64,000 nucleotides of DNA from Candidatus Methylomirabilota bacterium. GTDB taxonomy: Bacteria; Methylomirabilota; Methylomirabilia; Rokubacteriales; CSP1-6. Below are positions 38,228 through 46,912 of the stretch, in pieces (the stretch's first letter is position 1; every line of letters starts with the position of its first letter). Both the position numbers and the translations under genes were made by a program. The notes beneath the pieces were generated by a model that had not been told where the DNA came from, made no database searches, and saw only the letters and a program-made list of their open reading frames with translations. The stretch lies in assembly GCA_035709005.1 (NCBI GenBank), contig DASTFB010000132.1, positions 97,737 through 161,736 on the forward strand, in the 5' to 3' direction.

Positions 38228-38574
38228 TCACGAGACGCCAGTTCGCGAGCGGGCTGGCGGGCGCAGGCCTGATGGGCCTGCTCGCTGCACCGGGGCGCGC
38301 CGGCGAGCCGGCGCCCGAGACCACCCGACTGAGATTCATCGTGATCCCCGACTCCATCTGTAAGAACTACACGAAACAGGAGGGGTACGCCGGGCAAGCG
38401 ATTCGAGAGGTTCCCTATGGGCGGTGGCGCGAGTACGACGTGACGGATACCGTGCGTTTTTACGCCCTTCGCCTGCACGAGGCGGGGTTCATCGAGGACA
38501 CCCCCCAGGAGATCCTCGCGCGGGGGGTGGATCTGCGCTTCTTCAACGAGCTCAAGCGGGAGCTGAAGGGCTGA
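38224..38574 (+). pseudogene. Internally deleted copy of the NMT1-type binding protein
   Basis: 116 aa, overlapping the full-length gene by 4 bases (ATGA). Its signal peptide and first strand (residues 1-46, TTRLRFIVIPDSIC) match the start of the full protein. Then it jumps to the part matching its last 70 residues (EVPYGRWREY, VRFYALRLHEAGF, FFNELKRELKG). About 200 residues including the ligand cleft are gone, in frame. It has its own start and stop and could still make a small exported protein, but it cannot bind ligand as the family does. Confidence 0.75.
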
Positions 38575-38648
38575 GGAATGGACGAGCGGCCGACGAACAT
38601 CGGCGGCCGTTCCACAGCGGCCGGCCTCTTCGGGTCCAGGAGACGGCC

Positions 38649-39230
38649 GTGAACCGGCTGGCGTGCGGCGTGTTCTTGGCGCTGGCCTCGATGGCGATGA
38701 CGGTGGTGCCGGGGCTCGGCCAACCGCAATCGCCTGAGCCACTGCCCAGGATCGGCGCGGCGCCCGACTTCACGCTCACGACGCAGAACGGCGGACGCTT
38801 GCGCCTCGACGACCTGCGCGGCAATGTCGTGGTGATGACCTTCATCTACGCGAGTTGCGTCGATACCTGTCCGCTGCTGACGGCCAAGCTGGCCGCCCTG
38901 GCGCCGCGCCTGAGGGCGGGTGCTGCCGGGGTCCACTTCCTGGGAGTCACCGTCGACCCCGAGCGTGACACGCCCGACATCCTCCACGAGTATGCCCGGC
39001 GCCACGGCCTCGGCAGGCAATGGACGTTCCTCACCGGCAACCCGGCCGAGATCCGGGAGGTCGCCCGACGCTACGGCGTGTACTTCAGGAAGAGCGAGCG
39101 AGGGGACGTCGACCACACCTTCCTCACGTCGCTGATCGACCCGAGTGGGATTCTCCGTGTCCAGTATATGGGGGTGCGGTTCGATCCCGACGAGATGCTG
39201 AGGGACGTGCGCAGCCTTCTCAACGAGTGA
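38649..39230 (+). CDS. SCO1/SenC-family copper and thiol protein
   Basis: 193 aa, GTG start. Signal peptide (about 1-24), thioredoxin fold, copper/redox motif C70-xxx-C74 (ASCVDTCP) and the conserved His156 (GDVDHTF). The family delivers copper to, or reduces, the CuA site of cytochrome oxidase. It is 20 kb from ctaC, inside the signalling block, and its stop overlaps the next kinase start. It may serve the oxidase or a copper/redox sensor. Confidence 0.92.
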   Translation: MNRLACGVFLALASMAMTVVPGLGQPQSPEPLPRIGAAPDFTLTTQNGGRLRLDDLRGNVVVMTFIYASCVDTCPLLTAKLAALAPRLRAGAAGVHFLGVTVDPERDTPDILHEYARRHGLGRQWTFLTGNPAEIREVARRYGVYFRKSERGDVDHTFLTSLIDPSGILRVQYMGVRFDPDEMLRDVRSLLNE

Positions 39231-40783
39231 GCGGCGCCGTGACGACGGCGCCTCGACGGCCGCTGCCATCGCCGTGGGAACTGCTGCCCCGCCTGGTGGC
39301 AGGTGTCCCCCTCAGCGTCCACGGTAAGCTGCTCGCCGCCTTCCTGATCATCGTGGTCCTCCTGATCGCGGTCGGCGCGGTGGGCCTCGAGGCGCTGAGC
39401 GAGGTCAATGTGAGAGCCGAGAACCTGGTCGCGCTCCAGCGCAAGATCGCCGCCTACCGTCAGCTCCAGCACGATACGACGGCGCAGCTCTACAGCGTCG
39501 CCTCCGCCCTGCTGGTGCCCGAGGAGCGGATCCTGGAGGCTACCCTGCGGCAGCTCAACCAGTTCGGCTACGACCTGGATCGCCTGCAGTTCGTGGCCCG
39601 AGACGAGGTAGAGCTTCTGGGGCGCGTCCGGGGCGACTACGAGCAGTTCATCCAGGTCGTGACCCGGGTGATCGAGCTGATTCGGACAGGGCGTGCCGCC
39701 GAGGGGCGCGAGCTGCAGGTAGCCCGGGCCGCCCCGCTCGCCGACCGCCTGGAGCGCCTGACCAACGAGCTGGTGAACAAGGCCGAGGCCGACATGGTGG
39801 CCAGCATCGAAGCCGCTCACGAGGCCTACGCCACGTCACGCCGGGTCGTCATCGGCTTCGCCGTGGGCGCCATCGCCCTGGCCCTCATCCTCGGCTACGC
39901 GATCTCGTGGTCGGTGGTCGGCCCCGTCCAGCGGATGGACGTACGGCTCCGGGAGATCGCCTCCGGAGACTTCGCCCAACGTGTCGACGTGCCGAACCGC
40001 GACGAGCTGGGCGCGCTGGCCGCCAACCTCAACCGGATGAACGACGAGCTGGGCCGGCTCTACCGGGAGCTGGAGACGGCGAGCCGACACAAATCGGAGT
40101 TCCTGGCCAGCATGTCCCACGAGCTGCGCACGCCGCTCAACGCTATCATCGGCTTCTCCGAAGTGCTCCAGGACCGGATGTTCGGCGACCTCAACGACAA
40201 GCAGGCCGAGTACATCGACGACATCGTCTCCTCGGGTCGCCATCTGCTCGCCCTGATCAATGACATCCTCGACCTTTCCAAGATCGAGGCGGGCCATATG
40301 GAGCTCGACCTGACCCGGTTCGACCTCCCGGTCGCCCTGGAGAGCACGCTGGCCCTGGTCCGGGAGCGGGCCACCCGCCGGGGCCTGCGGCTCGATCTGA
40401 GGGTGGACGGCGGGGTGGGGTCGGTGGTGGGCGACGAGCGCAAGGTGCGCCAGGTGCTCCTCAACCTGCTGTCGAACGCGATCAAGTTCACTCCCGAAGG
40501 AGGCTGGGTGGCGGTGCGTACGGCGTCCGCCGACGGGGCCGTGGAGATCTCGGTGAGCGACGCCGGCATCGGGATCGCCGCCGAGGACCAGGCGGCGGTC
40601 TTCGAAGAGTTTCGCCAGGTGGGCAGCGACACGGCCCGCAAGCGGGAAGGTACGGGCCTGGGGCTGACGCTGGCCCGGAAGTTCGTCGAGCTCCACGGGG
40701 GACGCATCTGGGTCACCAGCGAGATCGGCAAGGGATCGACCTTCACCTTCACCCTTCCGGAGCGAACATGGCCGGTGAGCTGA
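39227..40783 (+). CDS. Membrane sensor histidine kinase with HAMP
   Basis: 518 aa from GTG 39227 (overlap with the SCO1 stop). Two membrane helices (about 30-52 and 205-228) bracket a helical four-helix-bundle sensor (about 53-205). HAMP follows (about 230-280), then HisKA with H298 (SHELRTPLN) and HATPase_c (NAIKFTPEG, DAGIGI, GTGLGLTLA). The kinase core is nearly the same as that of the 967-aa kinase, implying duplication with sensor exchange. The 3' end overlaps the receiver gene by 16 bases. Confidence 0.93.
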   Translation: MSGAVTTAPRRPLPSPWELLPRLVAGVPLSVHGKLLAAFLIIVVLLIAVGAVGLEALSEVNVRAENLVALQRKIAAYRQLQHDTTAQLYSVASALLVPEERILEATLRQLNQFGYDLDRLQFVARDEVELLGRVRGDYEQFIQVVTRVIELIRTGRAAEGRELQVARAAPLADRLERLTNELVNKAEADMVASIEAAHEAYATSRRVVIGFAVGAIALALILGYAISWSVVGPVQRMDVRLREIASGDFAQRVDVPNRDELGALAANLNRMNDELGRLYRELETASRHKSEFLASMSHELRTPLNAIIGFSEVLQDRMFGDLNDKQAEYIDDIVSSGRHLLALINDILDLSKIEAGHMELDLTRFDLPVALESTLALVRERATRRGLRLDLRVDGGVGSVVGDERKVRQVLLNLLSNAIKFTPEGGWVAVRTASADGAVEISVSDAGIGIAAEDQAAVFEEFRQVGSDTARKREGTGLGLTLARKFVELHGGRIWVTSEIGKGSTFTFTLPERTWPVS

Positions 40784-41142
40784 TCCTCATCGTTGAGGAC
40801 AACGAGCGCAATAGACGCCTGGTCCGCGATGTGCTGCAATTCAAGGGCTATCAGACCATCGAGTCGGAGACGGCGGAGGAGGGCCTCCGGCTGGCCCGCG
40901 AGCAGGGCCCGGCCCTCGTCCTGATGGACATCCAGCTGCCCGGGATGGACGGCATCACCGCGCTGGGCCGCCTCCGGGAAGATCCCGCGACCCGGGGGAT
41001 CCCCGTGATGGCTGTCACCGCCTCGGCCATGACCCACGACCGCCAGAAGATCATGGCGGCCGGGTTCGACGGCTATCAGACCAAGCCCATCAGGGTGAAG
41101 GAGTTCCTCGAGGCCGTCCGTCAGTTACTGGAGCGGCCATGA
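40768..41142 (+). CDS. Single-domain response regulator (DivK/CheY-like)
   Basis: 124 aa. Receiver with phospho-acceptor D54 (LVLMDIQLPGMDG), acidic pair (VEDN), Thr switch (VTASA) and Lys (QTKPI). Overlaps the kinase by 16 bases and the next gene by 4, so its cognate kinase is likely H298 of the neighbour. No output domain; it works by protein contact. Confidence 0.93.
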   Translation: MAGELILIVEDNERNRRLVRDVLQFKGYQTIESETAEEGLRLAREQGPALVLMDIQLPGMDGITALGRLREDPATRGIPVMAVTASAMTHDRQKIMAAGFDGYQTKPIRVKEFLEAVRQLLERP

Positions 41143-42233
41143 CCACACTGGCGAAGATCCTCGTCGTCGACGACACCCCCCACAACGTCAAGCTGCTGGC
41201 CGACCTGCTGACCGCCCGCGGCTACGCGGTGACGACGGCCTCGGGGGGGAGCGAGGCGCTCGCGCTCATCGAGAAAGAGTGCCCCGATCTGGTCCTGCTC
41301 GACGTCGTCATGCCCCAGATGAGCGGGTACGACGTGTGCCGCAAGATCCGGGAGAACCCGGCCACGGCGATCCTGCCCGTCGTCATGGTGACGGCCCTTG
41401 ATCCGGCGCAGGAACGGGTCAAAGGCCTGGAGGCCGGCGCCGACGATTTCCTCACCAAGCCCATCAACCAGCCCGAGCTGCTGGCCCGGGTGCGCTCGCT
41501 GCTCCGCATCAAGAAGCTCTACGACGAGCTCGACACGCTGAACCGGACGCTGGAGTCCCGGGTCAACGAGCAGGTCGCCCAGCTCGAGCGCCTGGGCCGA
41601 CTCAAGCGGTTCGTCTCCCCGCAGCTCGCCGAGATCATCGTGTCCGGAGGAACCGAGGATCCCCTCAAGAGCCACCGGCGCGAGGTCACCGTGGTCTTCC
41701 TGGACCTCCGCGGCTTCACCGCCTTCGCCGAGACGGCCGAGCCGGAGGAGGTCATGGGCGTCATCCGCGAATACCACGCCGAGATGGGCAAGCTCATCCT
41801 CGAGCACGAAGGGACCCTCGAGCGCTTCGCCGGCGACGGGATGATGGTGTTCTTCAACGACCCGATGCCCGTGCCCAATCCCGCCGAACGGGCGGTGCGG
41901 ATGGCGGTGGCGATGCGCGAGCGGGTAGCGGGCCTCAGCGTCGTGTGGCGCAAGCGCGGGTTCGATCTCGACTTCGGCGTCGGCATCGCCCAGGGCTACG
42001 CCACCATCGGCGCTATCGGCTTCGAAGGCCGGCTCGACTACGGAGCCATCGGGACGGTCACCAATCTGGCCTCCCGGCTGTGCGGCGAGGCCCGGCCCGG
42101 ACAGATCCTCGTCTCGCATCGGGTGATCGGCGCCGTCGAGGACATCGTGCAGGGCGAGCCGGTCGGCGAGCTCGCCCTGAAGGGGTTCCTCAAGCCGGTG
42201 CCGGTCTACAACGTCATCGGTCTCAGGGCCTAG
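41139..42233 (+). CDS. Receiver-class III nucleotide cyclase
   Basis: 364 aa. Receiver (1-120) with D55 (LVLLDVVMPQMSG) and KPI, a coiled-coil linker (about 125-160), then a class III adenylate/guanylate cyclase (about 180-345). Metal-binding Asp residues are in VVFLDLRGFTAF and FAGDGMMVFF; GAIGTVTNLASRLC and LKGFLKPVPVYNV are further family marks. Phosphorylation probably drives cAMP synthesis as the output of the upstream kinases. cAMP versus cGMP is not decided here. Confidence 0.92.
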   Translation: MTTLAKILVVDDTPHNVKLLADLLTARGYAVTTASGGSEALALIEKECPDLVLLDVVMPQMSGYDVCRKIRENPATAILPVVMVTALDPAQERVKGLEAGADDFLTKPINQPELLARVRSLLRIKKLYDELDTLNRTLESRVNEQVAQLERLGRLKRFVSPQLAEIIVSGGTEDPLKSHRREVTVVFLDLRGFTAFAETAEPEEVMGVIREYHAEMGKLILEHEGTLERFAGDGMMVFFNDPMPVPNPAERAVRMAVAMRERVAGLSVVWRKRGFDLDFGVGIAQGYATIGAIGFEGRLDYGAIGTVTNLASRLCGEARPGQILVSHRVIGAVEDIVQGEPVGELALKGFLKPVPVYNVIGLRA

Positions 42234-42777
42234 GCGGGCGTCCCCGGAGCCGATCCCGCTCCTGGGGCGACATCTGCTCCCAGCGCTGGCGCACCTGCCG
42301 GCGCTCCTCGGGCGTCATCTGCTGCCATCGCTCCCAGTTGCGGTGCAGATGCTCACGCTCCTCCGCTGTCATCGCCTCGTACGACCGCAGGCGCCCGAGG
42401 ATGCGCTCCCGCCGCTCGGGCGACATGCGCTCCCAGCGCTCGTAGGCCTTCTGCAGCTCCTGCTGCCGCGCCGCGGGCAGCTCGTTCCAGCGCTGGAGAT
42501 CGCGCACCAGGCGGGCCCGCTCCTCGGGAGACAGCTTGCGAAACCGCTCGCGAGCTGCCTTGCGCTCCTCCGGGCTCAGGGACTTCCAGTGCCGGTAGTT
42601 TTCGACGGCGCGTCGGCGCTCTTCGGGAGACATGCGCTGCCACCGTTCGGGATTCCGCTCCGCGATCGCGTGCTCCTCCGGTGTGAGCTGGTCCGGGGTG
42701 TCAACCCGACCGCCCTGGCCTCCGGCGGGCGCCACCAGCGCCAGCAGGAGCGCGCCGGTCATCGCGAGCCTCTTCAC
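42223..42777 (-). CDS. DUF3106 exported protein
   Basis: 184 aa from GTG 42777, overlapping the anti-sigma stop (GTGA). Signal peptide (about 1-21). The mature part is five or six repeats of a WxxMSPEERRRxxxRxRxW pattern, almost all helix and highly charged. DUF3106 proteins commonly follow ECF sigma/anti-sigma pairs; function unknown. It converges on the cyclase gene with an 11-base overlap. Confidence 0.85.
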   Translation of the reverse strand: MKRLAMTGALLLALVAPAGGQGGRVDTPDQLTPEEHAIAERNPERWQRMSPEERRRAVENYRHWKSLSPEERKAARERFRKLSPEERARLVRDLQRWNELPAARQQELQKAYERWERMSPERRERILGRLRSYEAMTAEEREHLHRNWERWQQMTPEERRQVRQRWEQMSPQERDRLRGRPPRP

Positions 42778-43250
42778 CCGTCGCTCCGGGCGACCAGCCG
42801 GTCGAGGTCGTCGATCAGCTCGAGATTCTCGAGGAGGTCGAGCCGCTCGAGCACCGGGTACTCGCGCACCAGCTCCAGCCGGCCGCCGATGGCGACTTCC
42901 TCCATGGCGGCGAGCTCGGGCCGCGAGGCTCGCTGCTCGTTGCCGATCAACACCACGATCAGCACCGCGGCCGCCAGCGCCGCGGACACCGCCAGAGGAA
43001 ACGGTCGCAGCCAGCGCCAGCGGCCCTGCCGGGCCGGCAGGCGCCCTCGCAACTCGGCCCGCCATTGACCCCAGCGCGGCTCGGGGACGGTCGGGAGCGA
43101 GCCGCGCAGGTCGGCCAGGACGGCGGCGAAGCCGTCCCGCTCCCGCCGGCAGTCGGCGCAGGCCGCCAGATGCGTTTCCAGGCCGGCGCGCTCCTCGGGC
43201 GACAGGCCTCCGGTCAGATAGGCGATCAGCTCGGTCGTCGGATGCTTCAT
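42774..43250 (-). CDS. Anti-sigma factor with zinc finger
   Basis: 158 aa. N-terminal ZAS-type finger ETHLAACADCRRE (HxxxCxxC), one membrane helix (about 87-105, PLAVSAALAAAVLIVVLIG) and a periplasmic C-terminus rich in Leu and Glu. It holds the ECF sigma factor at the membrane until a signal arrives. Overlaps the sigma gene by 4 bases. Confidence 0.88.
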   Translation of the reverse strand: MKHPTTELIAYLTGGLSPEERAGLETHLAACADCRRERDGFAAVLADLRGSLPTVPEPRWGQWRAELRGRLPARQGRWRWLRPFPLAVSAALAAAVLIVVLIGNEQRASRPELAAMEEVAIGGRLELVREYPVLERLDLLENLELIDDLDRLVARSDG

Positions 43251-43867
43251 CGCTCGGTCCTTCCCATCGTCTTGCGCAGCCTGGCCAGCGCCCGGTGGAG
43301 GTGGACGCGCACCGTCGCCTCCGAGCACTGGAGCACCGCCGCGATCTCGCTCGTCGACAGCTCCTCCTGCACTTGCAGGAGCACGGCGGCCCGCTGCTGT
43401 GGCGCCAGCCGATCCACCTCGGCCCACAGCCGCCTCACCAACCGCTCCCGGGACACCGCCTCGGCCGGATCGCCGTGGTCGGCCGGCAGCCGCTCGATGA
43501 GGGATTCGGTCGACCCGGTGTCCTGGGTCTCGTGGTGATTCCTGCCCATGATCTGCCACCAGCGACGCCGGCGGTGATCCAGACACAGGTTGACCAGGAT
43601 CCGATAGAACCACGTGGAGAATCGAGCGCGGCCAGCGAACGTCTCGGCCGTCTGGTAGAGGCGCACGAAGGCTTCCTGCGAGATGTCCCTGGCCTCCTCG
43701 GCGTCCCGCAAGATGGACCAGGCCAGCCGCCAGGCGCGCTGCTGATAGCGGCCGACCAGAGCGTCGAACGCGGCCTCGTCCCGCTCGGCCACCCGACGGC
43801 ACAGGGCCTCGTCCGATGGCTCCACGTCGTCCAGTTTACTGGCATCGCTGCCCACACTCCTCCTCAT
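43247..43867 (-). CDS. ECF-family RNA polymerase sigma factor
   Basis: 206 aa from ATG 43867; the frame is open to an ATG at 43912, but this start gives the usual short N-terminus and a TCTAAT box lies 18 bases upstream. Region 2 (DISQEAFVRLYQ, FSTWFYRILVNLCLDHRRRR) and region 4 (RLAPQQRAAVLLQ, SEATVRVHLHRALARLR). Heads a sigma/anti-sigma/DUF3106 operon, so envelope stress is a likely input. Confidence 0.93.
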   Translation of the reverse strand: MRRSVGSDASKLDDVEPSDEALCRRVAERDEAAFDALVGRYQQRAWRLAWSILRDAEEARDISQEAFVRLYQTAETFAGRARFSTWFYRILVNLCLDHRRRRWWQIMGRNHHETQDTGSTESLIERLPADHGDPAEAVSRERLVRRLWAEVDRLAPQQRAAVLLQVQEELSTSEIAAVLQCSEATVRVHLHRALARLRKTMGRTER

Positions 43868-44133
43868 CGCGGGCCGACCCTGCCGATTAGACGCCATCGG
43901 CCGCGCGCCCATTTACGCGGCGGGGACATCGAGCCCGCATCCCCTCGACGCCAGTGCCTGCCAGGCCAGACTCCCACGGGGGGTGGTGCCCGTTCGGCTT
44001 CTTGGCCATGGGGCCGAGCCTCAGCTGCGGGCGGTCAGCTCCAAGATTCGGTGGGCGACCGGCGCCTCGGTGAGGTGCAGTTAGCGCCGCCGCGAGTGCA
44101 AGCCCGAACAAAACGACCGACTGAACGATGTTC

Positions 44134-45306
44134 TTAATCCAGAAGGACCAGCGCCCGCGTCGAGCGGTTCATGACCTGACGTCCCCGCGTTGTGACGAGC
44201 AGGGTGTCGCGCAGGTGCACCCCCGCCCAGCCGATCTCGAAGTACGGCAGCTCTACGCAAAGGACCTCGCCGGGTTCCAGCGGCGTGGTGTCGCCCGCCG
44301 TCAGCTCCGGGCTCTCGCAGGGCTCGAGCCCCGCCCCGTGTCCGAGGCGGTATCCCCCGAACCCCTCGAGCCCGGCGGCGCGCACAGCGGCCACGCCGGC
44401 GTCGTGCACGCGCCCGGCCGTGTGCCCGGGGGCGACGGCGTCGACCGCGGCCTCCAGTCCGGCCTGCACAACGTCGCAGGCGGCCTGCTGGCGCGCGCTC
44501 GGCTCCCCCATCACCGCCATTCGGGCCAGGCGCGCGTGGTAGCCCTTGAAGATGCAGCCGACATCAAGCCGGACGAGGTCGCCCGAACGTAGAGGCCGGT
44601 CCGTCGGGACCGGGGCCGGGATCCAGGTACGCTCCCCAAACGCGATCGAGACCACGACGAGATCGGCTCCGCGCTTGAGCACCTGCGTGCCGTAGGCGAC
44701 GACGGCCTCACTTTCCGTCATGCCCGGCTTGAGCGACTGGATCACGGCGTTCGCAGCCTCCTCGGCGATCCCCAGGCCTCGAGCCAGACAATCGATCTCG
44801 TACGGTCCCTTCACGCGGCGCGCCGCCCGCAGCAGATCGGCTGCCGGGACGAGGGTGAGGGCGTCGAGCCGGGCCACAGTTTCTTGCCAGGCCCGTTGGG
44901 TAAGCGCGTCCTCGTCGAGCCCGATACGGCCTCGCGCGCCCAGCGCCTCCAGGGCCCGGGCGAGCCCCTCGGCCGGACTGGCGACCCCGCGCTCGATCAG
45001 GCTCCGCACGCGGCTGCCGGCGGTGCCGTCAGCCGCATATCGCGCGGCAAGCTCCCCGAAGCACACCAGATGCTCGACCGCGATCCCGTCGGCGACGATG
45101 GCGGGCACGTCCGTGGCTGGCACCACAAGCGCGGTGCCCCGGGGAGCGAACACGGCGAGGCAGGGCGCGTGGGAACCTCTCCCGATCAGGCTGCGGAAGC
45201 CGGTGAGGTAGTGCACGTTGGCGGCGGTGGTGGCAACCAGGGCGGCCAGCCCTTCGCGCTCCAGCACCGCGCTCAGCCGTTCGAGCTGGTGGGGATACAC
45301 GCTCAT
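44134..45306 (-). CDS. M24-fold (creatinase/aminopeptidase P-like) hydrolase, metal site degenerate
   Basis: 390 aa. N-terminal creatinase domain (1-140) and pita-bread domain (150-385). Metal peptidases of this fold need Asp, Asp, His, Glu, Glu. Here D248, H323 and E352 remain, but the second Asp is R259 (GYHARLARM versus GYxSDxTRT) and the last Glu is R366 (HLRDTLLVT versus RxEDTVLVT). It is therefore unlikely to hold two metals; creatinase itself works without metal. Substrate unknown, perhaps a small C-N bond compound brought in by the Liv transporter. Last gene of that run, overlapping the SDR by 4 bases. Confidence 0.85.
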   Translation of the reverse strand: MSVYPHQLERLSAVLEREGLAALVATTAANVHYLTGFRSLIGRGSHAPCLAVFAPRGTALVVPATDVPAIVADGIAVEHLVCFGELAARYAADGTAGSRVRSLIERGVASPAEGLARALEALGARGRIGLDEDALTQRAWQETVARLDALTLVPAADLLRAARRVKGPYEIDCLARGLGIAEEAANAVIQSLKPGMTESEAVVAYGTQVLKRGADLVVVSIAFGERTWIPAPVPTDRPLRSGDLVRLDVGCIFKGYHARLARMAVMGEPSARQQAACDVVQAGLEAAVDAVAPGHTAGRVHDAGVAAVRAAGLEGFGGYRLGHGAGLEPCESPELTAGDTTPLEPGEVLCVELPYFEIGWAGVHLRDTLLVTTRGRQVMNRSTRALVLLD

Positions 45307-46004
45307 ACGCTGACGAGAGCCCCGGTGACCTCAGCGGCGTCCTCGCTGGCCAGGAACGCGATCGCCGCGGCGACGCTGTCGACGGACACCCAGCCCTTGC
45401 GGTCGCTGGTCGGCATGGCGGCCCGGTTGGCCGGCGTGTCCATGGTGCTGGGAAGGACACAGTTGGCGGTGACGCGGGTGCCCCGCAGCTCCTCGGCCAG
45501 CGCCTGGGTGAAGGCGATCACCGCGGCCTTGGCCACCGTGTAGGCGATGAAGCCCCCCGCCGGCGGCACGACGGCGCGTGAGCCGATCGTGACGACGCGT
45601 CCGCGGCCCGCCGCGACCATGTGGGGCACGATGGCGCGGGTGGCGGTGAACACCGTGGTCAGGTTGAGGTCCAGCATCCGGTCCCAGCTCGCCCGATCGG
45701 TCTCGAGCAGAGTGCCGCCGGTGAACCCGCCGACTAGGGTGATGAGCGCATCGATGCCGCCGTGGCGAGCCCGGGCACCGCTCACGAACCGTCCGAGCGC
45801 TGTCGCGTCGGCCACGTCGACACGCTCGAGAACCAGGCGTCCGGCCTGCTCGGTGTCGACGGCCGCCAGGAGTCGTTCACGCTCGGCGTCGACCACATAG
45901 GGAACCCACACCGTATCGCCGGCGGCCAGCAACCGGCGCGTGACGGCCTGACCGAGGGCTCCCGTGCCGCCCGTGACCAGCGCCGTGCGTCCCGGCGCCG
46001 TCAT
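45303..46004 (-). CDS. SDR-family NAD(P)-dependent oxidoreductase
   Basis: 233 aa. Rossmann motif TGGTGALG near the N-terminus, DVAD, and the active site S (TIGSRAV) and YTVAK. Classical SDR, FabG-like in size. Overlaps neighbours on both sides by 4 bases (ParB-like upstream, M24 downstream), so it is in the Liv-led transcription unit; the substrate probably belongs to the same catabolic route. Confidence 0.9.
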   Translation of the reverse strand: MTAPGRTALVTGGTGALGQAVTRRLLAAGDTVWVPYVVDAERERLLAAVDTEQAGRLVLERVDVADATALGRFVSGARARHGGIDALITLVGGFTGGTLLETDRASWDRMLDLNLTTVFTATRAIVPHMVAAGRGRVVTIGSRAVVPPAGGFIAYTVAKAAVIAFTQALAEELRGTRVTANCVLPSTMDTPANRAAMPTSDRKGWVSVDSVAAAIAFLASEDAAEVTGALVSV

Positions 46005-46912
46005 GCCGGCTCGGCGGGGATGGCCATGATGGCCGAACGCTGGACGTCTTCGTAGCGTACCTTGCTCACGTCGAAGTCGGCCAGGGCCTCCGTGAGCTTG
46101 CGAAACGTCTGCTCGAACGATGGCAGGGTCTTGCGGGCCCGGGTGAGCGGCGTCGTCCGCGCCAGCACGTAGTTCTTCACGTAGGGGTGGTTGATCCCGC
46201 GCTTCTTGATCCTGGCCACCACCGCGGTGAGGGCCTCGTCGGCCGACTGGACCAGCTCGGCCCGGGCGGTCCGCTCGTCCAGCCCCCGACGCAGGCTCGT
46301 CTTGAGGAACTTGTCCACGCGCCGGAGGATCGGCGCGAAGGCCCCGCCGGCAAAGCGCTTGTTCTGCTCGTAGAGCAGCCCCAGCGTGATGAAGTGGGCC
46401 GACTCGAAGTGAAAGGCCCAGTCCTCCTCGGTCGTGGTGGGCTGGCTCTCGGTCAGCTCGCGGTACATGCGGATCACCTCGAGGGACTTCTCCTTGAGGT
46501 TGTGGGCCTTCTCGACGTTCAGCGGCAAGATCTGATAGCCGACCTCGGGCTCCACGACAAGGATCGCCGGGACGTGAGCGGCCTTGAGCTTCTCGAGCAC
46601 CGCCCGCCGATGGTTGCCGTTGGGCGTCCAGTACACCCCGGGCCGTGGCGACAGCGCCACGACGGGATCCACGAAGCGGTCGAGCCGCTTGACGGACTCG
46701 GTCAACCGCTTGACGTGGGTCGGCGACAGATCCCGCTGGTAGGGGCTGGCCTCGACCTTGTCGCGCGGCAGCAGGCAGAACAGCTGCCAGTGCTCGCCCA
46801 CCGGCTCCTGATAGATGGCCAGGACGTGGCCGCCGTCGCGCTCCACCTGGGCGGCCAGGTCCCGCGCCGCCTTGGTCGGCTCGCGCTCCGGGAACACGCC
46901 CCAGTCGCTCAC
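46001..46912 (-). CDS. ParB/sulfiredoxin-fold domain protein
   Basis: 303 aa, GTG start overlapping the livM stop. The ParB-N-like core lies at about 45-115 (PYQRDLSPTHVKRL, then PNGNHRRAVLEKL, equivalent to the GxRR box). The remaining 190 residues are helical and unlike the HTH of chromosomal ParB. No parA or parS is nearby. It sits in a transport and catabolism operon. ParB-fold proteins can be CTPases, nucleases or kinases; which applies is unknown. Confidence 0.75.
   Translation of the reverse strand: MSDWGVFPEREPTKAARDLAAQVERDGGHVLAIYQEPVGEHWQLFCLLPRDKVEASPYQRDLSPTHVKRLTESVKRLDRFVDPVVALSPRPGVYWTPNGNHRRAVLEKLKAAHVPAILVVEPEVGYQILPLNVEKAHNLKEKSLEVIRMYRELTESQPTTTEEDWAFHFESAHFITLGLLYEQNKRFAGGAFAPILRRVDKFLKTSLRRGLDERTARAELVQSADEALTAVVARIKKRGINHPYVKNYVLARTTPLTRARKTLPSFEQTFRKLTEALADFDVSKVRYEDVQRSAIMAIPAEPA

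Noticed and set aside
43913-44133. Search for a small RNA or gene in the 220-base gap between the sigma factor and M24 genes
   Set aside because: No start, hairpin or promoter strong enough to report.
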